From NCBI GenBank assembly GCA_946479475.1, contig CAMLGG010000121.1, positions 1 through 15,132 of the forward strand: a stretch of DNA of 15,132 nucleotides, in the 5' to 3' direction. Positions within the stretch are counted from its first letter, which is position 1; the number at the start of each line of letters is the position of its first letter. This stretch comes from an uncultured Ideonella sp. Lineage in GTDB: Bacteria > Pseudomonadota > Gammaproteobacteria > Burkholderiales > Burkholderiaceae. The notes beneath the pieces are model-generated. The model saw only the letters and a program-made list of their open reading frames with translations, was not told where the DNA came from and ran no database searches. Made by a program: the position numbers and the translations under genes. Of the stretch, positions 5,461 to 15,132 are shown in pieces.

Positions 5461-6498
5461 TCAGTGGTAGCGCCTGACCATCAGATCAAGCGACACCGGC
5501 TTGATGAGCGGCGCCTGGCCCGCGCAGCCGAAGGCCTCGAAGCGCAGCTTGCAGATGCCGCGCGCGGCCTTGCGGGCCTCGATCATCGCCTTGCGGGGGT
5601 CGAACTCGGAAGGTGATTCGGCAAAGCTTTTGCGCATCGCGCCGGTCATCGCCAGGCGGATATCCGTGTCGATGTTGACCTTGCGCACGCCGTGGGCGAT
5701 GCCGCGCACGATCTCCTCCACCGGCACGCCGTAGGTCTCCTTGATGTCGCCGCCGTATTTGCGGATCGTCTCCAGCCACTCCTGCGGCACGCTGGAGGAG
5801 CCGTGCATCACCAGATGCGTGTCAGGCACCGCGGCGTGGATGCTGGCGATGCGGTCGATGGCCAGGATGTCGCCGGTGGGCTGGCGGCTGAACTTGTAGG
5901 CGCCGTGGCTGGTGCCGATCGCGATGGCGAGCGCGTCGACCCCGGTGCGGCGGACGAAATCGCGCGCCTGCTCGGGATCGGTCAGCAGCATGTCGTGGCT
6001 GAGGACCCCGGCCGCGCCTACTCCGTCCTCCTCGCCCGCCTCGCCCGTCTCCAGCGAGCCGAGGCAGCCGAGCTCGCCCTCGACCGAGACGCCCACCGCA
6101 TGCGCCAGTTCGCAGACCTTGCGCGTGACCTCGATGTTGTAGTCGTACGAGGCCGGCGTCTTCGCGTCCTCCTGCAGCGAGCCGTCCATCATCACGCTGG
6201 TGAAGCCCGAGCGGATCGACTGCTGGCACACCGCGGGCGAAGCGCCGTGGTCCTGGTGGAGCACCACCGGGATGTCGGGGTGCGACTCGACCGCGGCCAG
6301 CACCATGTGCCGCAGGTAGGCCTCGCCCGCGTACTTGCGCGCGCCCGCCGAGGCCTGCAGGATGACCGGCGATTGGGTCTCCTGGGCCGCCTCCATGATG
6401 GCCTGGATCTGCTCCAGGTTGTTGACGTTGAAGGCCGGCACGCCGTAGCCGCGCTCGGCGGCATGGTCGAGCACCTGGCGGAGCGAGACGAGAGCCAT
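5461..6498 (-). CDS. cbbA: Fructose/sedoheptulose-bisphosphate aldolase, class II
   Basis: A 345-residue zinc-dependent (class II) aldolase. In the Calvin cycle it joins dihydroxyacetone phosphate to glyceraldehyde 3-phosphate or erythrose 4-phosphate. Seen motifs are [14 protein letters not shown] at 21-34, the VVLHQDHG zinc/catalytic motif at 78-85 (H81, D83, H84), EGELGCLG, the GTSHGAYKF loop, [10 protein letters not shown] and KVNIDTDIR. Length fits CbbA-type aldolases. The ATG follows AAGGGA at normal spacing. The gene starts 41 bases after cbbY, the largest gap in the operon, and is the last gene before the converging regulator. A longer upstream reading frame in the same phase is only a shadow across cbbY and cbbZ. 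Confidence 0.95.
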   Translation of the reverse strand: MALVSLRQVLDHAAERGYGVPAFNVNNLEQIQAIMEAAQETQSPVILQASAGARKYAGEAYLRHMVLAAVESHPDIPVVLHQDHGASPAVCQQSIRSGFTSVMMDGSLQEDAKTPASYDYNIEVTRKVCELAHAVGVSVEGELGCLGSLETGEAGEEDGVGAAGVLSHDMLLTDPEQARDFVRRTGVDALAIAIGTSHGAYKFSRQPTGDILAIDRIASIHAAVPDTHLVMHGSSSVPQEWLETIRKYGGDIKETYGVPVEEIVRGIAHGVRKVNIDTDIRLAMTGAMRKSFAESPSEFDPRKAMIEARKAARGICKLRFEAFGCAGQAPLIKPVSLDLMVRRYH

Positions 6499-6539
6499 GG
6501 GAGTCCCTTCGGGGTTCGATGAAGAAAGCAGACTTCGGA

Positions 6540-7319
6540 TCAGCCGAGCGCGGACACCTCTTCCATGCGCCCATGCCACTGCGCCAGGTCGTCGAGCGTG
6601 ATGCGGTCCGGGCCGGCGCGGTCGGGCAGCGCAGGCCGCCAACCGCTGCGCTTGTCGAGGCCGGGCCCGATGGCCACGGCGCCCTCGACGGTCGAGGTCG
6701 CGAAGTAGACGCTGCGGGTGACCAGCACCGGCACGTCGGCGGCACGCGCCGCCGCGACACCGCCCGGCGAATCCTCCAGCGCCACGCACTGCAGCGGGCC
6801 GAGGCCCAGGCGCTGCAGCGCGATCGTGTAGACCTCGGGATCGGGCTTCTTCGTCCGCACGTCCTCTCCGCAGACCAGGGTCTCGAACCAGGCGCCCCAG
6901 GACGGACCCAGGTTGGCGCGCAGCAAGGCCTCGACGTTCGACCGGCTGGTCGTCGTCGTGATCGCCAGGCGGACGTTGCGGAAGCGGCTTTCCTCCAGCA
7001 GTTCGACCACGCCGGGCCGCAGGCGGACGCCGCCGTCGCGCACGATCTCGGCGTACAGCGCGTTCTTGTGCTGGTGCAGGGTCCGCGCCAGCGCCTCGCG
7101 CTCGGCCTGCAGCACCGGTGCCTCGCTGCGGCGGGCCATGTCGTGCAGCAGCCGCTCGCGGCCGCCGGTGACGGCCAGCAGCTCGCCGTAGGTGTCCACG
7201 TCCCAGCGCCACGGCACGCCGAGCGCTTCGAAAGCCCGGTTGAAGGCCACGCGATGTCCGTCGCGCTCGGTCTCGGCGAGGGTGCCGTCGACATCCCAGA
7301 GCAACGCTTGAAGACTCAT
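6540..7319 (-). CDS. cbbY: HAD-superfamily phosphatase CbbY (xylulose-1,5-bisphosphate phosphatase)
   Basis: A 259-residue HAD hydrolase. CbbY removes xylulose 1,5-bisphosphate, a misfire product and inhibitor of RuBisCO (family knowledge). Motif I is [13 protein letters not shown] with nucleophile D9 and acid/base D11. A helical cap follows (about 16-95). Motif II is AITTTTS, motif III the Lys of TKKPDPEVY, and motif [14 protein letters not shown]. Its ATG overlaps the cbbZ stop as ATGA, so translation is probably coupled; GAGAAGG lies upstream. In Cupriavidus-type operons cbbY is close to cbbX; here it sits eight genes into the operon, between cbbZ and cbbA. A beta-phosphoglucomutase-like function is the generic alternative, but operon context and length support CbbY. 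Confidence 0.9.
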   Translation of the reverse strand: MSLQALLWDVDGTLAETERDGHRVAFNRAFEALGVPWRWDVDTYGELLAVTGGRERLLHDMARRSEAPVLQAEREALARTLHQHKNALYAEIVRDGGVRLRPGVVELLEESRFRNVRLAITTTTSRSNVEALLRANLGPSWGAWFETLVCGEDVRTKKPDPEVYTIALQRLGLGPLQCVALEDSPGGVAAARAADVPVLVTRSVYFATSTVEGAVAIGPGLDKRSGWRPALPDRAGPDRITLDDLAQWHGRMEEVSALG

Positions 7320-8002
7320 GAGACCTTCTCCCCCAGGACATGCGCGGTGACGGCCGGCAGGCTCGCGAAGAGCCTGTCCGGCCGCGAGGCTTCGATCGGC
7401 TCGCCGCCGTTGTAGCCGTAGGGCACGGCCCAGGCCGCGACGCCGGCATTGCGGGCCGCCATGACGTCGGTGTGCGAGTCGCCCAGGTGCGCGGTGCGCC
7501 GCGTGTCGCCCCGCAGCGTGGAGACGACGTGGCGCAGCACGCCCGGATCCGGCTTCTTGACCGGCAGCGAGTCGCCGGCGATCACCAGGTCGAACCAGTG
7601 GCCCATGCGCTGCTTGTCCAGCAGGCGGCGCACGTGCCTCAGCTCCTTGTTCGTCGTGCAGGCCAGGCGCACGCCCTCGCCCTTGAGCCGCTCGAGCAGG
7701 TCCAGCGCCCCGGGGTACGGGGTGGATGTGGTGCCGGCCGTCGCCTCGTAGTGCTTGTCCAGGCTCTCCAGCACGTCATCGGTGCGCACCCGGTCGGCGA
7801 GCTTGGGCTCGTCGAGAAACACCCGGGCCAGGACGCGCAGCATGAGCTCCCTCGTGCCGGCCCCTATGAACCGGGTGATCTCCGCCTCGGGCCGGCGCGC
7901 GATGCCGTGCGACTCCAGCGCGCGGTTGGCGGCCTCGGCGATCTCGCCGGCGGTGTCGACCAGCGTGCCGTCGAGATCGAAGCTGATGATGTCGAAGTCC
8001 AT
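7316..8002 (-). CDS. cbbZ: Phosphoglycolate phosphatase
   Basis: A 228-residue HAD phosphatase that dephosphorylates 2-phosphoglycolate, the toxic product of RuBisCO oxygenation. Motif I is [11 protein letters not shown] with D9 and D11. The cap domain covers about 16-90, motif II is ACTTNKE, the motif III lysine lies in VKKPDP, and motif IV is [16 protein letters not shown]. The [10 protein letters not shown] stretch near the end is typical of the Gph branch and separates it from CbbY. It starts 13 bases after cbbT with TGAGGA overlapping the cbbT stop as ribosome site, and its own stop overlaps cbbY by four bases. A recombination-independent housekeeping Gph role is possible too, but location in the cbb operon points to photorespiratory salvage. 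Confidence 0.93.
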   Translation of the reverse strand: MDFDIISFDLDGTLVDTAGEIAEAANRALESHGIARRPEAEITRFIGAGTRELMLRVLARVFLDEPKLADRVRTDDVLESLDKHYEATAGTTSTPYPGALDLLERLKGEGVRLACTTNKELRHVRRLLDKQRMGHWFDLVIAGDSLPVKKPDPGVLRHVVSTLRGDTRRTAHLGDSHTDVMAARNAGVAAWAVPYGYNGGEPIEASRPDRLFASLPAVTAHVLGEKVS

Positions 8003-8015
8003 TCGCGGCTCGTCC

Positions 8016-10073
8016 TCAGGTGGCCTGGTCCAGCGCCTTCGCGCTCGCCGGCTCGACGCAGGCCAGGACCTGCTCGGCCAGGCGCCGCGCGGTCAGCCCG
8101 AAGTGCTCGTAGACCTGCGCAGCCGGGGCTGATTCGCCGAACTCGTCGACGCCCAGCGCTGCCTCGCAGCCGTACTGGCCCCACCAGCGCGTGACGCCGG
8201 CCTCGATGCCGATGCGCGGCAGGCCACGGCCCAGGACCGATTCGCGCCACTCGCGTGGCTGCCGATCGAACACCGTGCTGCCGGGCAGCGAGACGACGCG
8301 AACCGGAACGCCTTGCGCATCGAGCAGTTGCTGCGCGGCCATCGCGATCGCCACTTCGGAGCCGGTGGCCAGCAGCACGGCCCGCGCGTCCGGCCGGTCG
8401 CTGAGCACGTAGCCGCCGCGACGGATGTCGACCACCTGCTCCGGCGTGCGCGATTGCGCCGGCAGATTCTGGCGAGACAACAGCAGCGCACTCGGGCGCT
8501 TAGCCTGTTCGAGCGCATGCAGCCAGGCGACGGCCGTCTCGGCCGCATCGCAAGGCCGCCAGACGTCGAGGTTGGGGATCAGGCGCAGGCTGGCGGCGTG
8601 CTCGACCGACTGGTGCGTCGGCCCGTCCTCGCCCAGCCCGATCGAATCGTGGGTGAAGACGTGGATGACGCGCTGCTTCATCAGCGCGGCCATGCGCACC
8701 GCGTTGCGGCTGTAGTCGCTGAAGGTGAGGAAGGTGCCGCCGTAGGGGATGAAGCCGCCGTGCAGGGCCATGCCGTTCATCGCCGCGGCCATGCCGAACT
8801 CGCGCACGCCGTAGTTGATGTGGCGGCCGCCCGGCTGGCCGGCCCGCACCGCCCCGCAGCCGGGAAAGTCGGTGAGGTTGGAGCCGGTCAGGTCGGCGCT
8901 GCCGCCGATCAGCTCGGGGATGGCTGGCGCCAGCACCGCGAGCGCCTGCTGGGAGGCCTTGCGGGTCGCCACGCTGTCCGTCGACTGGCCCTGGCGGGCC
9001 ATCAGCGCCAGCGCGGTCTCGTGGAAGCCGGTGGGCAGCGTGCCGGTGATGCGGCGCTCGAACTCGGCCGCCAGCTCGGGATGCTTGCTGCGATAGGCCT
9101 CGAAGGCACGGCGCCAGACTGCTTCCTGCGAGGCGCCGAGTTGCGTGGCCTTCCACTGCTCGCGCACGGCATCGGGGATCTCGAAGGATCCGCCCTGCCA
9201 GCCAATGGCCGACTTGGTCGCGGCGATCTCTTCGGCGCCCAGCGGCTCGCCATGCGCCTTGGCCGTGCCGGCGCGCGCGGGCGAGCCGCGGCCTATGGTG
9301 GTGCGGCAGACGATGAGCGTCGGCCTGTCGGCACTCGTCTTCGCCTGGCCGATGGCGCGGCCGACCGCGTCGGTGTCGTGGCCGTCCACCGGCCCGACCA
9401 CGCTCCAGCCGTAGGCCTCGAAGCGCTTCACCGTGTCGTCGCGGAACCAGTTCGTCACCGCGCCGTCGATCGAGATGCCGTTGTCGTCGTACAGCGCGAT
9501 CAGCTTGTTCAGCTGCAGCGCGCCGGCGAGCGAGCAGGCCTCGTGGCTCACGCCCTCCATCAGGCAGCCGTCGCCCAGGAAGACGTAGGTCCGGTGGTCG
9601 ACCACCTGGTGGCCTGGCCGGTTGAACTCGTCGGCCAGCAGCTTCTCGGCCAGCGCCATGCCCACTGCGTTGGCCAGGCCCTGCCCCAGCGGGCCGGTGG
9701 TGGTCTCGACCCCCGGCGTGATGCCCACCTCGGGGTGTCCCGGCGTCTTGCTGTGCAACTGGCGGAAGCGCTTGAGCTCCTCCAGCGGCAGCTCGTAGCC
9801 CGTCAGGTGCAGCAGCGCGTACAGCAGCATCGAGGCGTGCCCGTTGGAGAGCACGAAGCGGTCGCGGTCCGGCCATTTCGGGTTGGCCGGGTTGTGCCGC
9901 AGGTGGAAGCCCCAGAGCGCCACTGCCATCTCGGCCATGCCCATGGGCGCGCCCGGATGGCCGGAGTGGGCCTGCTGCACCGCATCCATCGCCAGCGCCC
10001 GCAGCGCGTTGGCCATCGCTTCGTAGCGGCCGCTGTCGGGCCGCAGCACGCGGTCGTTCGACGAACCGGCCAT
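8016..10073 (-). CDS. cbbT: Transketolase
   Basis: A 685-residue thiamine-diphosphate enzyme that moves two-carbon units between sugar phosphates, making xylulose 5-phosphate, erythrose 4-phosphate and ribose 5-phosphate in the regenerative half of the cycle. N-terminal pyrophosphate domain: [11 protein letters not shown] at about 35-45, [22 protein letters not shown], and the ThDP motif GDG at 167-169 ending in DDN at 196-198. Pyrimidine domain: [27 protein letters not shown], and [17 protein letters not shown]-terminal domain: [10 protein letters not shown] and a long tail. Length fits the family (about 660-690). The ATG shares one base with the cbbP stop (TGATG) and GGGAG lies upstream, so coupling to cbbP is likely. 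A longer in-frame extension towards 10199 would run into cbbP and is rejected. Confidence 0.96.
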   Translation of the reverse strand: MAGSSNDRVLRPDSGRYEAMANALRALAMDAVQQAHSGHPGAPMGMAEMAVALWGFHLRHNPANPKWPDRDRFVLSNGHASMLLYALLHLTGYELPLEELKRFRQLHSKTPGHPEVGITPGVETTTGPLGQGLANAVGMALAEKLLADEFNRPGHQVVDHRTYVFLGDGCLMEGVSHEACSLAGALQLNKLIALYDDNGISIDGAVTNWFRDDTVKRFEAYGWSVVGPVDGHDTDAVGRAIGQAKTSADRPTLIVCRTTIGRGSPARAGTAKAHGEPLGAEEIAATKSAIGWQGGSFEIPDAVREQWKATQLGASQEAVWRRAFEAYRSKHPELAAEFERRITGTLPTGFHETALALMARQGQSTDSVATRKASQQALAVLAPAIPELIGGSADLTGSNLTDFPGCGAVRAGQPGGRHINYGVREFGMAAAMNGMALHGGFIPYGGTFLTFSDYSRNAVRMAALMKQRVIHVFTHDSIGLGEDGPTHQSVEHAASLRLIPNLDVWRPCDAAETAVAWLHALEQAKRPSALLLSRQNLPAQSRTPEQVVDIRRGGYVLSDRPDARAVLLATGSEVAIAMAAQQLLDAQGVPVRVVSLPGSTVFDRQPREWRESVLGRGLPRIGIEAGVTRWWGQYGCEAALGVDEFGESAPAAQVYEHFGLTARRLAEQVLACVEPASAKALDQAT

Positions 10074-10957
10074 CACAGCGCTCCCACCGCGCGCTGGCGG
10101 CGCTCCATCATCCGCCAGATGAAGGGAGTGAAGATCAGCTGCATCGCCAGCTCCATCTTGCCGCCCGGCACGACGATGGTGTTGGCCCGGCTCATCCACG
10201 AGTTGTTGATCATGTTGAGCAGGTAGGGGAAGTCGATGCCCTTGGGGTTCGCGAAGCGGATCACGCAGATGCTCTCGTCGGCGCTCGGGATGTCACGGGC
10301 GATGAACGGGTTGCTGGTGTCGACCACCGGCACGCGCTGGAAGTTGACGTGCGTGTGGCGGAACTGCGGGCAGATGTAGTGCACGTAGTCGGGCATGCGG
10401 CGCAGGATGGTGTCGGTCACCGCCTCGGAGCTGTAGCCGCGCACGTTCTTGTCGCGCCAGAGCTTCTGGATCCACTCCAGGTTGATCACCGGGACCACGC
10501 CGATCAGCAGGTCGGGGTACTTGGCCACGTTGACCTCGGGGGTCACGACCGCGCCGTGCAGGCCTTCGTAGAAGAGGATGTCGGTGTTCGGCTCCAGGTC
10601 CTCCCAGGCGGTGAAGGTGCCCGGCTCCTGCTTGTAGGGCGCCGCCTCGACGCGGTCGTGCAAGTACTTGCGCCGCTTGCCGCCGCCCGTCTCGCTGTAG
10701 TCGCGGAACAGCTGCTCCAGCTCGGCAAACAGGTTGTTGTCCGGCCCGAAGTGGCTGAAGTGGGTGTCGCCCCGCTTCTCGGCCTCGGCCTGGCGCTGCT
10801 TCATCTCCTGGCGGTCGTAGCGGTGGAAGCTGTCGCCCTCGATGATGGCCGGCGTGACGTTCTCGCGGCGGAAGATGTTCTCGAAGGTGCGGGTCACCGA
10901 GGTGGTGCCCGCGCCCGACGAGCCGGTGATGGCGATGATGGGGTGTCGTTCCGACAT
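10073..10957 (-). CDS. cbbP: Phosphoribulokinase, bacterial (class I) type
   Basis: A 294-residue kinase that phosphorylates ribulose 5-phosphate to ribulose 1,5-bisphosphate, the RuBisCO substrate. Walker A is GSSGAGTTS at 12-20. The catalytic base and neighbours D42, H45 and R49 ([10 protein letters not shown]), the Walker B-type acid E131 (LFYEGLHG), and K165 and R168 are all at the positions known from the Rhodobacter sphaeroides enzyme. Length matches the ~290-residue proteobacterial form, which is allosterically activated by NADH, in contrast to the redox-regulated plant/cyanobacterial form. GGAGG precedes the ATG. It starts 18 bases after cbbF and its stop overlaps cbbT by one base. 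Confidence 0.97.
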   Translation of the reverse strand: MSERHPIIAITGSSGAGTTSVTRTFENIFRRENVTPAIIEGDSFHRYDRQEMKQRQAEAEKRGDTHFSHFGPDNNLFAELEQLFRDYSETGGGKRRKYLHDRVEAAPYKQEPGTFTAWEDLEPNTDILFYEGLHGAVVTPEVNVAKYPDLLIGVVPVINLEWIQKLWRDKNVRGYSSEAVTDTILRRMPDYVHYICPQFRHTHVNFQRVPVVDTSNPFIARDIPSADESICVIRFANPKGIDFPYLLNMINNSWMSRANTIVVPGGKMELAMQLIFTPFIWRMMERRQRAVGAL

Positions 10958-10975
10958 GGCGAGTCCCTCCGTCTC

Positions 10976-12061
10976 TCAGTCCCTGAACAGGCTGCGCGTG
11001 GCGAACAGCGGCGCCGGGGCGACCCTGTCGGCCACCGGCTCGTGGTGGTAGCGCTCGATGCGCTCGACCTCGTTCCTGGAGCCGAACACCAGGCCGATGC
11101 GCTGGTGCAGCTCGGTGGGCTTGACGCCCAGCACCGGCTGCCGGCCGGTGCTGGCGCGGCCGCCGGCCTGCTCCATCACGAAGCCCAGCGGGTTGGCCTC
11201 GTACAGCAGGCGCAGCCGCCCGGTCCGGGCCGGATCCTTGGTGTCGCGCGGGTACATGAAGACGCCGCCGCGCATCAGGATGCGGTGGGCTTCGGCCACC
11301 ATGCTGGCGATCCAGCGCATGTTGAAGTCCTTGGCCCGGGGCCCTGTCCTGCCGGCCAGGCATTCGTCGACATAGCGCTTGACCGGCGGCTCCCAGAAGC
11401 GCGCGTTGGAGCTGTTGATCGCGAACTCCTGCGTGTCCTCGGGCACCTGGACGTCCTGCCGTGTCAGCACGAACTCGCCCAGGTCGTGGTCGAGCGTGAA
11501 GACCGCGACGCCGTTGCCCACCGTCAGCACCAGCTGCGTGGTCGGCCCGTAGATGGCGTAGCCTGCGGCCACCTGGGCGGCACCGGGCTGGAGGAAGTCC
11601 GCCTCCACCACGTCGCGCGCCGTCTTCACCACCTCCGGCGGCACCCGCAGGATCGAGAAGATGCTGCCGACCGCCACGTTCACGTCGATGTTCGAAGAGC
11701 CGTCCAGCGGATCGAACACCAGCAGGTACTTGCCCCGCGGGAAGGTCTCGGGGATCTGGCAGGGCTCGTCCATCTCCTCCGAGGCCATGCCCCCGAGGTA
11801 GCCGCTCCACTCGTTCATGCGCACGAAGATCTCGTTGGACAGCACGTCCAGCGGCTTCTGCACCTCGCCCTGCACGTTGACCGAGCCGGCCTCCGGCATC
11901 GCCGCGGCGGCCAGCGGCCCGCGCGAGACGATGCGGGCCAGCGCCTTGCAGGCCAGCGAGATGTCGAGGATCAGGCCGTTGAGCTCGCCGCTGGCCTGGG
12001 GAAATCGGCGCCTCTCCTCGATGAGGTAGCGCGTCAGGGTCTTGCGGCCGGTGATGGACAT
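10976..12061 (-). CDS. cbbF: Fructose-1,6-bisphosphatase class I (also likely sedoheptulose-bisphosphatase)
   Basis: A 361-residue class I FBPase that removes the 1-phosphate from fructose (and in autotrophs often sedoheptulose) bisphosphate. Visible signatures are [15 protein letters not shown] at about 65-79, metal ligands E95-E96 (MASEEMDEP), and the [20 protein letters not shown] motif at about 113-132 with D117 and D120. The C-terminal sugar-binding region contains [20 protein letters not shown]. The length (about 340-360) and N-terminus [16 protein letters not shown] are ordinary for CbbF. AGAGG lies eight bases before the ATG. It follows cbbX by 30 bases. A chromosomal gluconeogenic FBPase may exist elsewhere; operon position assigns this copy to the cycle. 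Confidence 0.96.
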   Translation of the reverse strand: MSITGRKTLTRYLIEERRRFPQASGELNGLILDISLACKALARIVSRGPLAAAAMPEAGSVNVQGEVQKPLDVLSNEIFVRMNEWSGYLGGMASEEMDEPCQIPETFPRGKYLLVFDPLDGSSNIDVNVAVGSIFSILRVPPEVVKTARDVVEADFLQPGAAQVAAGYAIYGPTTQLVLTVGNGVAVFTLDHDLGEFVLTRQDVQVPEDTQEFAINSSNARFWEPPVKRYVDECLAGRTGPRAKDFNMRWIASMVAEAHRILMRGGVFMYPRDTKDPARTGRLRLLYEANPLGFVMEQAGGRASTGRQPVLGVKPTELHQRIGLVFGSRNEVERIERYHHEPVADRVAPAPLFATRSLFRD

Positions 12062-12091
12062 GGGGTCGCCTCTTTGTCGAAAGTCAGGGAT

Positions 12092-13042
12092 TCATTGGGC
12101 GAACACGCGGCTGGCCCGGATGTCGTCGGGCTGCAGCGTGATCAGGTCGTCCTGGGTCAGCTCGCGCTCGCGGTCCTGGAACAGGCGGCTCGCCTGGCGC
12201 AGGCGGGCTCGGTCCAGCGCGTTGCGCACGCTGCGGGCGTTGGCGAAATGCGGCTGCCCGGTGCGCCGAGTGAGGTAGTCGCCGAAGGTGTCGCGCGCAC
12301 CTTCGCCGTAGCGGTAGTTCATGCCGGCGAGCATGCGGTCGGCGATCAGCCGCAGCTCGTCGTGGCTGTAGTCGGGGAAGTCCAGGTGGTGCGCGATGCG
12401 GCTGCTCATGCCGGGGTTGGAGCGGAAGAAGGTCTCCATGCGGTCGGCGTAGCCGGCGAGGATCACCACCAGGTCGTCGCGCTGGTTCTCCATCACCTGC
12501 AGCAGGATCTCGATGGCCTCCTGGCCGTAGTCGCGCTCGTTCTCGGGCTTGTAGAGGTAGTAGGCCTCGTCGATGAAGAGGACGCCGCCCATGGCCTTCT
12601 TCAGCACCTCCTTGGTCTTGGGTGCGGTGTGGCCGATGTACTGGCCGACCAGGTCGTCGCGCGTCACCGCCACCAGGTGGCCCTTGCGCACGTAGCCGAG
12701 GCGATGAAGGATCTCGGCCATGCGCATCGCCACCGTAGTCTTGCCGGTGCCGGGATTGCCGGTGAAGCACATGTGCAGCGACGGCGTCTGCGCCTGCAGG
12801 CCCAGGTTGGCGCGCAGCTTGTCGATCACCAGCAGGGCCGCGATGTCGCGGATGCGCTGCTTGACCGGGGCGAGGCCGACGAGGTCGCGGTCGAGCTCCT
12901 CGAGCACCGCCTCGACCTGGCTGTCTCGCAGGACCTGCGCTACCGAGCGGGCCGTGCCGTGCTGCGGGGTCTCGACGGGCGCCGGCGCTTCAGGCTGGGC
13001 CTGCACGGACGCGCCGGGGATGGCGTACAGCGGGCGGCTCAT
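12092..13042 (-). CDS. cbbX: Red-type RuBisCO activase CbbX (AAA+)
   Basis: A 316-residue AAA+ ATPase that removes inhibitory sugar phosphates from red-type RuBisCO by pulling on the C-terminus of the large subunit; the family is switched on by RuBP. Residues 1-35 are a Pro/Ala-rich, poorly conserved N-terminus. Walker A is GNPGTGKT at 95-102, the pore-loop region [12 protein letters not shown] at about 132-143, Walker B VLFIDEA at 154-160, and sensor/arginine residues are in [19 protein letters not shown]. The last third is the helical lid. Presence of cbbX right behind the RuBisCO genes marks the enzyme as red-type. The ATG overlaps the cbbE stop (ATGA), and AGAGG stands about six bases upstream. 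Here cbbE separates it from cbbS, unlike the common cbbLSX order. Confidence 0.96.
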   Translation of the reverse strand: MSRPLYAIPGASVQAQPEAPAPVETPQHGTARSVAQVLRDSQVEAVLEELDRDLVGLAPVKQRIRDIAALLVIDKLRANLGLQAQTPSLHMCFTGNPGTGKTTVAMRMAEILHRLGYVRKGHLVAVTRDDLVGQYIGHTAPKTKEVLKKAMGGVLFIDEAYYLYKPENERDYGQEAIEILLQVMENQRDDLVVILAGYADRMETFFRSNPGMSSRIAHHLDFPDYSHDELRLIADRMLAGMNYRYGEGARDTFGDYLTRRTGQPHFANARSVRNALDRARLRQASRLFQDRERELTQDDLITLQPDDIRASRVFAQ

Positions 13043-13809
13043 CGCATACCTCTTTCCGTTCGGCCTGAGCTTGTCGAAGGCTCGCCCGCTTGGCGGGTCT
13101 CCACCTCCGTTCGGACTGAGCCTGTCGAAGGCCGGGCGGCATCCAGCTCCGTCCGCATCGCATCGATCACCCGCCGGTAGTCCGGCTGGCCGAAGATCGC
13201 GCTGCCGGCGACGAAGGTGTCCGCCCCCGCATCGGCCACGCGGCGGATGTTGTCGACCTTGATGCCGCCATCCACCTCCAGGCGGATGTCGCGGCCGGAG
13301 GCCTGGACGAGCCGCCGTGCCTGCTCGATCTTGCGCAGGGCCGAGTCGATGAAGCTCTGGCCGCCGAAGCCCGGATTGACGCTCATGACCAGCACCAGGT
13401 CGACCTTGTCGATCACCCACTCCAGGACGTCCAGCGGCTCGGCCGGGTTGAACACCAGCCCGGCCTGACAGCCGGCCCCGCGGATCAGCTGCAGCGTGCG
13501 GTCGACGTGGGTCGATGCATCGGGGTGGAAGCTGATCAGGTCGGCGCCCGATTCGGCGAAGGCCTGGGCCAGCGCGTCGACCGGCTCGACCATGAGGTGC
13601 ACGTCGAGCGGCACGGGCGTGCCGTCCGGCCGCTTGCAGTGAGGCTTGATCGCCTTCGCCACCGCCGGGCCGATGGTCAGGTTCGGCACGTAGTGGTTGT
13701 CCATCACGTCGAAGTGGATCCAGTCGGCGCCGGCGGCGATCACGCCGCGCACCTCGTCGCCCAGGCGCGCGAAGTCCGCCGAGAGGATGGAGGGGGCGAT
13801 GCGGTACAC
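13039..13809 (-). CDS. cbbE: Ribulose-phosphate 3-epimerase with repeat-encoded C-terminal tail
   Basis: A 256-residue TIM-barrel epimerase interconverting xylulose 5-phosphate and ribulose 5-phosphate. Catalytic and metal features: S8 ([10 protein letters not shown]), H32 and D34 (IHFDVMD), H71 (DVHLMVE), [12 protein letters not shown] at 142-153, D180 (LEVDGG) and the phosphate loop VAGSAIFG at 200-207. It starts with GTG, supported by a strong AAGGAG eight bases upstream and the conserved [14 protein letters not shown]-terminus. Normal family sequence ends near residue 225. The last ~31 residues (containing PSTGSVRTE and PSTSSGRTE) are encoded by two copies of a dispersed repeat inserted in the gene end, and the new stop overlaps cbbX by four bases. 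The tail is outside the barrel and probably tolerated. Confidence 0.95.
   Translation of the reverse strand: MYRIAPSILSADFARLGDEVRGVIAAGADWIHFDVMDNHYVPNLTIGPAVAKAIKPHCKRPDGTPVPLDVHLMVEPVDALAQAFAESGADLISFHPDASTHVDRTLQLIRGAGCQAGLVFNPAEPLDVLEWVIDKVDLVLVMSVNPGFGGQSFIDSALRKIEQARRLVQASGRDIRLEVDGGIKVDNIRRVADAGADTFVAGSAIFGQPDYRRVIDAMRTELDAARPSTGSVRTEVETRQAGEPSTSSGRTERGMR
13056..13131. repeat. Pair of dispersed TTCGACA/TGAG-type repeats inside the 3' end of cbbE
   Basis: Two 25-bp copies at 13056-13080 and 13107-13131 in the same orientation, differing at two positions. On the plus strand both begin CCGTTCGG and end TGTCGAAGG with a CTGAGC core. They are separated by 26 bases holding a hairpin (CCCGC-TTG-GCGGG, 13085-13097). 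This short repeat type is abundant in many Burkholderiales and Xanthomonad genomes (family memory) and when translated gives [13 protein letters not shown] peptides. It is read through in frame by cbbE. Confidence 0.85.
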
Positions 13810-13817
13810 GGGTTTCG

Positions 13818-13823
13818 CTCCTT
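13818..13823 (-). promoter_or_regulatory. Ribosome binding site that supports the GTG start of cbbE
   Basis: AAGGAG on the minus strand, eight bases before the GTG at 13809 and inside the 21-base gap after cbbS. It decides the non-ATG start, since no in-frame ATG occurs before the conserved N-terminus. Confidence 0.75.
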
Positions 13824-13830
13824 CCGTCCG

Positions 13831-14265
13831 TCAGTAGCGTTGCGTCTCGGGCCTGTCGGTGGCGTAGCTGTGCACCGTGTAGCGGATGGACCGCCCCTCG
13901 GCCTCCTGCCGCACCAGGCCGAAGCCGGGCTCGACCGCCGGCCGGTTGACGATGAAGCTCATCGCGATCGACTCGATGCCGCGCGTCGAGTCGAAGGCCA
14001 TCAGGCGGATGTAGTGGCTCGGGAAGGTCTTGCGGCACTCCTTCACCTCCTGCACCACGCCGGCGGCGTCGCGCAGGTCGAACATCGGCATGCCGAACAT
14101 CTCCCAGTAGGTGTTGCGCGGATGCGGGTCGTCGGTGTACTCGACGCTCCAGGCATAGCCCTTGTCCAGGCCGTACTGGACCTGCAGCGCGATCTCGGCA
14201 TCGGTGAGGTCGGGCAGGAAGCTGAACTGGCCCTGGGTCACGCGGCCGGTGGGGTTGGTCATCAT
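13831..14265 (-). CDS. cbbS: RuBisCO small subunit, red-type (form IC-like)
   Basis: A 144-residue small subunit that caps the L8 core of form I RuBisCO. The N-terminus [27 protein letters not shown] is typical. The central part has [29 protein letters not shown] in outline. The C-terminal extension after [16 protein letters not shown], ending in [20 protein letters not shown], is the beta-hairpin addition that distinguishes red-type from green-type small subunits. Two adjacent ATGs occur (14265 and 14262); AGGAG lies nine bases before the first. The gene begins 16 bases after cbbL and ends 21 bases before cbbE, so all are in one transcript. Confidence 0.97.
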   Translation of the reverse strand: MMTNPTGRVTQGQFSFLPDLTDAEIALQVQYGLDKGYAWSVEYTDDPHPRNTYWEMFGMPMFDLRDAAGVVQEVKECRKTFPSHYIRLMAFDSTRGIESIAMSFIVNRPAVEPGFGLVRQEAEGRSIRYTVHSYATDRPETQRY

Positions 14266-14281
14266 GGTCGGGAGCTCCTGT

Positions 14282-15132
<851 letters not shown>

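Noticed and set aside
8313..10226. Plus-strand frame of 637 codons opposite cbbT
   Set aside because: Composition is His/Arg/Ala-rich with no domain, and the opposite strand encodes a complete transketolase.
13056..13131. Repeat pair in cbbE as an insertion sequence or its remnant
   Set aside because: No transposase fragment, terminal inverted repeats of IS type or target duplication is visible; the units match a short dispersed repeat type instead.
10349..13180. A 943-codon open frame on the plus strand opposite cbbX, cbbF and cbbP
   Set aside because: It is antisense to three well-supported enzymes, and its product is Val/His/Leu/Asp-rich with no recognisable domain. In DNA of very high GC, antisense stop codons are rare, so long empty frames are expected.

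Overview
The window looks like a piece of chromosome from a GC-rich, autotrophic and C1-oxidising betaproteobacterium, probably of the order Burkholderiales. Three things suggest this: a red-type (form IC-like) RuBisCO operon with its activase CbbX, a tetrahydromethanopterin (H4MPT)-linked C1 gene set, and two copies of a TTCGACA..TGAG-type dispersed repeat that I know from Burkholderiales and some Xanthomonads. The order-level placement is inference.

Right two thirds (5461-15132, minus strand): a tightly packed Calvin-Benson-Bassham operon, read right to left. The order is cbbL (cut by the window edge), cbbS, cbbE, cbbX, cbbF, cbbP, cbbT, cbbZ, cbbY, cbbA. Genes are 10-41 bp apart or overlap by 1-4 bases. 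Together they encode CO2 fixation (LS), activase (X), regeneration of ribulose 1,5-bisphosphate (E, F, P, T, A) and removal of side products (Z for phosphoglycolate, Y for xylulose bisphosphate). No cbbG or cbbK is present, and no cbbR is visible; a cbbR may lie beyond the right edge, upstream of cbbL.

Centre (about 3782-5460): a plus-strand gene for an unusual regulator made of two complete Crp/Fnr-type modules in one chain. It converges on cbbA with a 12-base gap. Upstream, it is divergent from the left-hand gene set across a short region holding two perfect dyads, which may be operators.

Left quarter (39-3781, minus strand): a second set of co-directional genes. In transcription order these are a secreted pentapeptide-repeat protein, a pterin-4a-carbinolamine dehydratase family protein, a beta-RFAP synthase (first committed step of methanopterin synthesis), mtdB (methylene-H4MPT dehydrogenase) and the N-terminal part of an ATP-grasp protein that breaks off in a hairpin near the window edge. 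Three 27-bp tandem repeats, each with a hairpin-forming core, sit at the start of the beta-RFAP synthase gene.

Read together, the left module oxidises C1 units bound to H4MPT towards CO2 with reduction of NAD(P)+, and the right module fixes CO2. The double Crp-type regulator lies between them and may coordinate the two, although nothing in the sequence proves this. No tRNA, rRNA, CRISPR array, integrase or transposase was seen.
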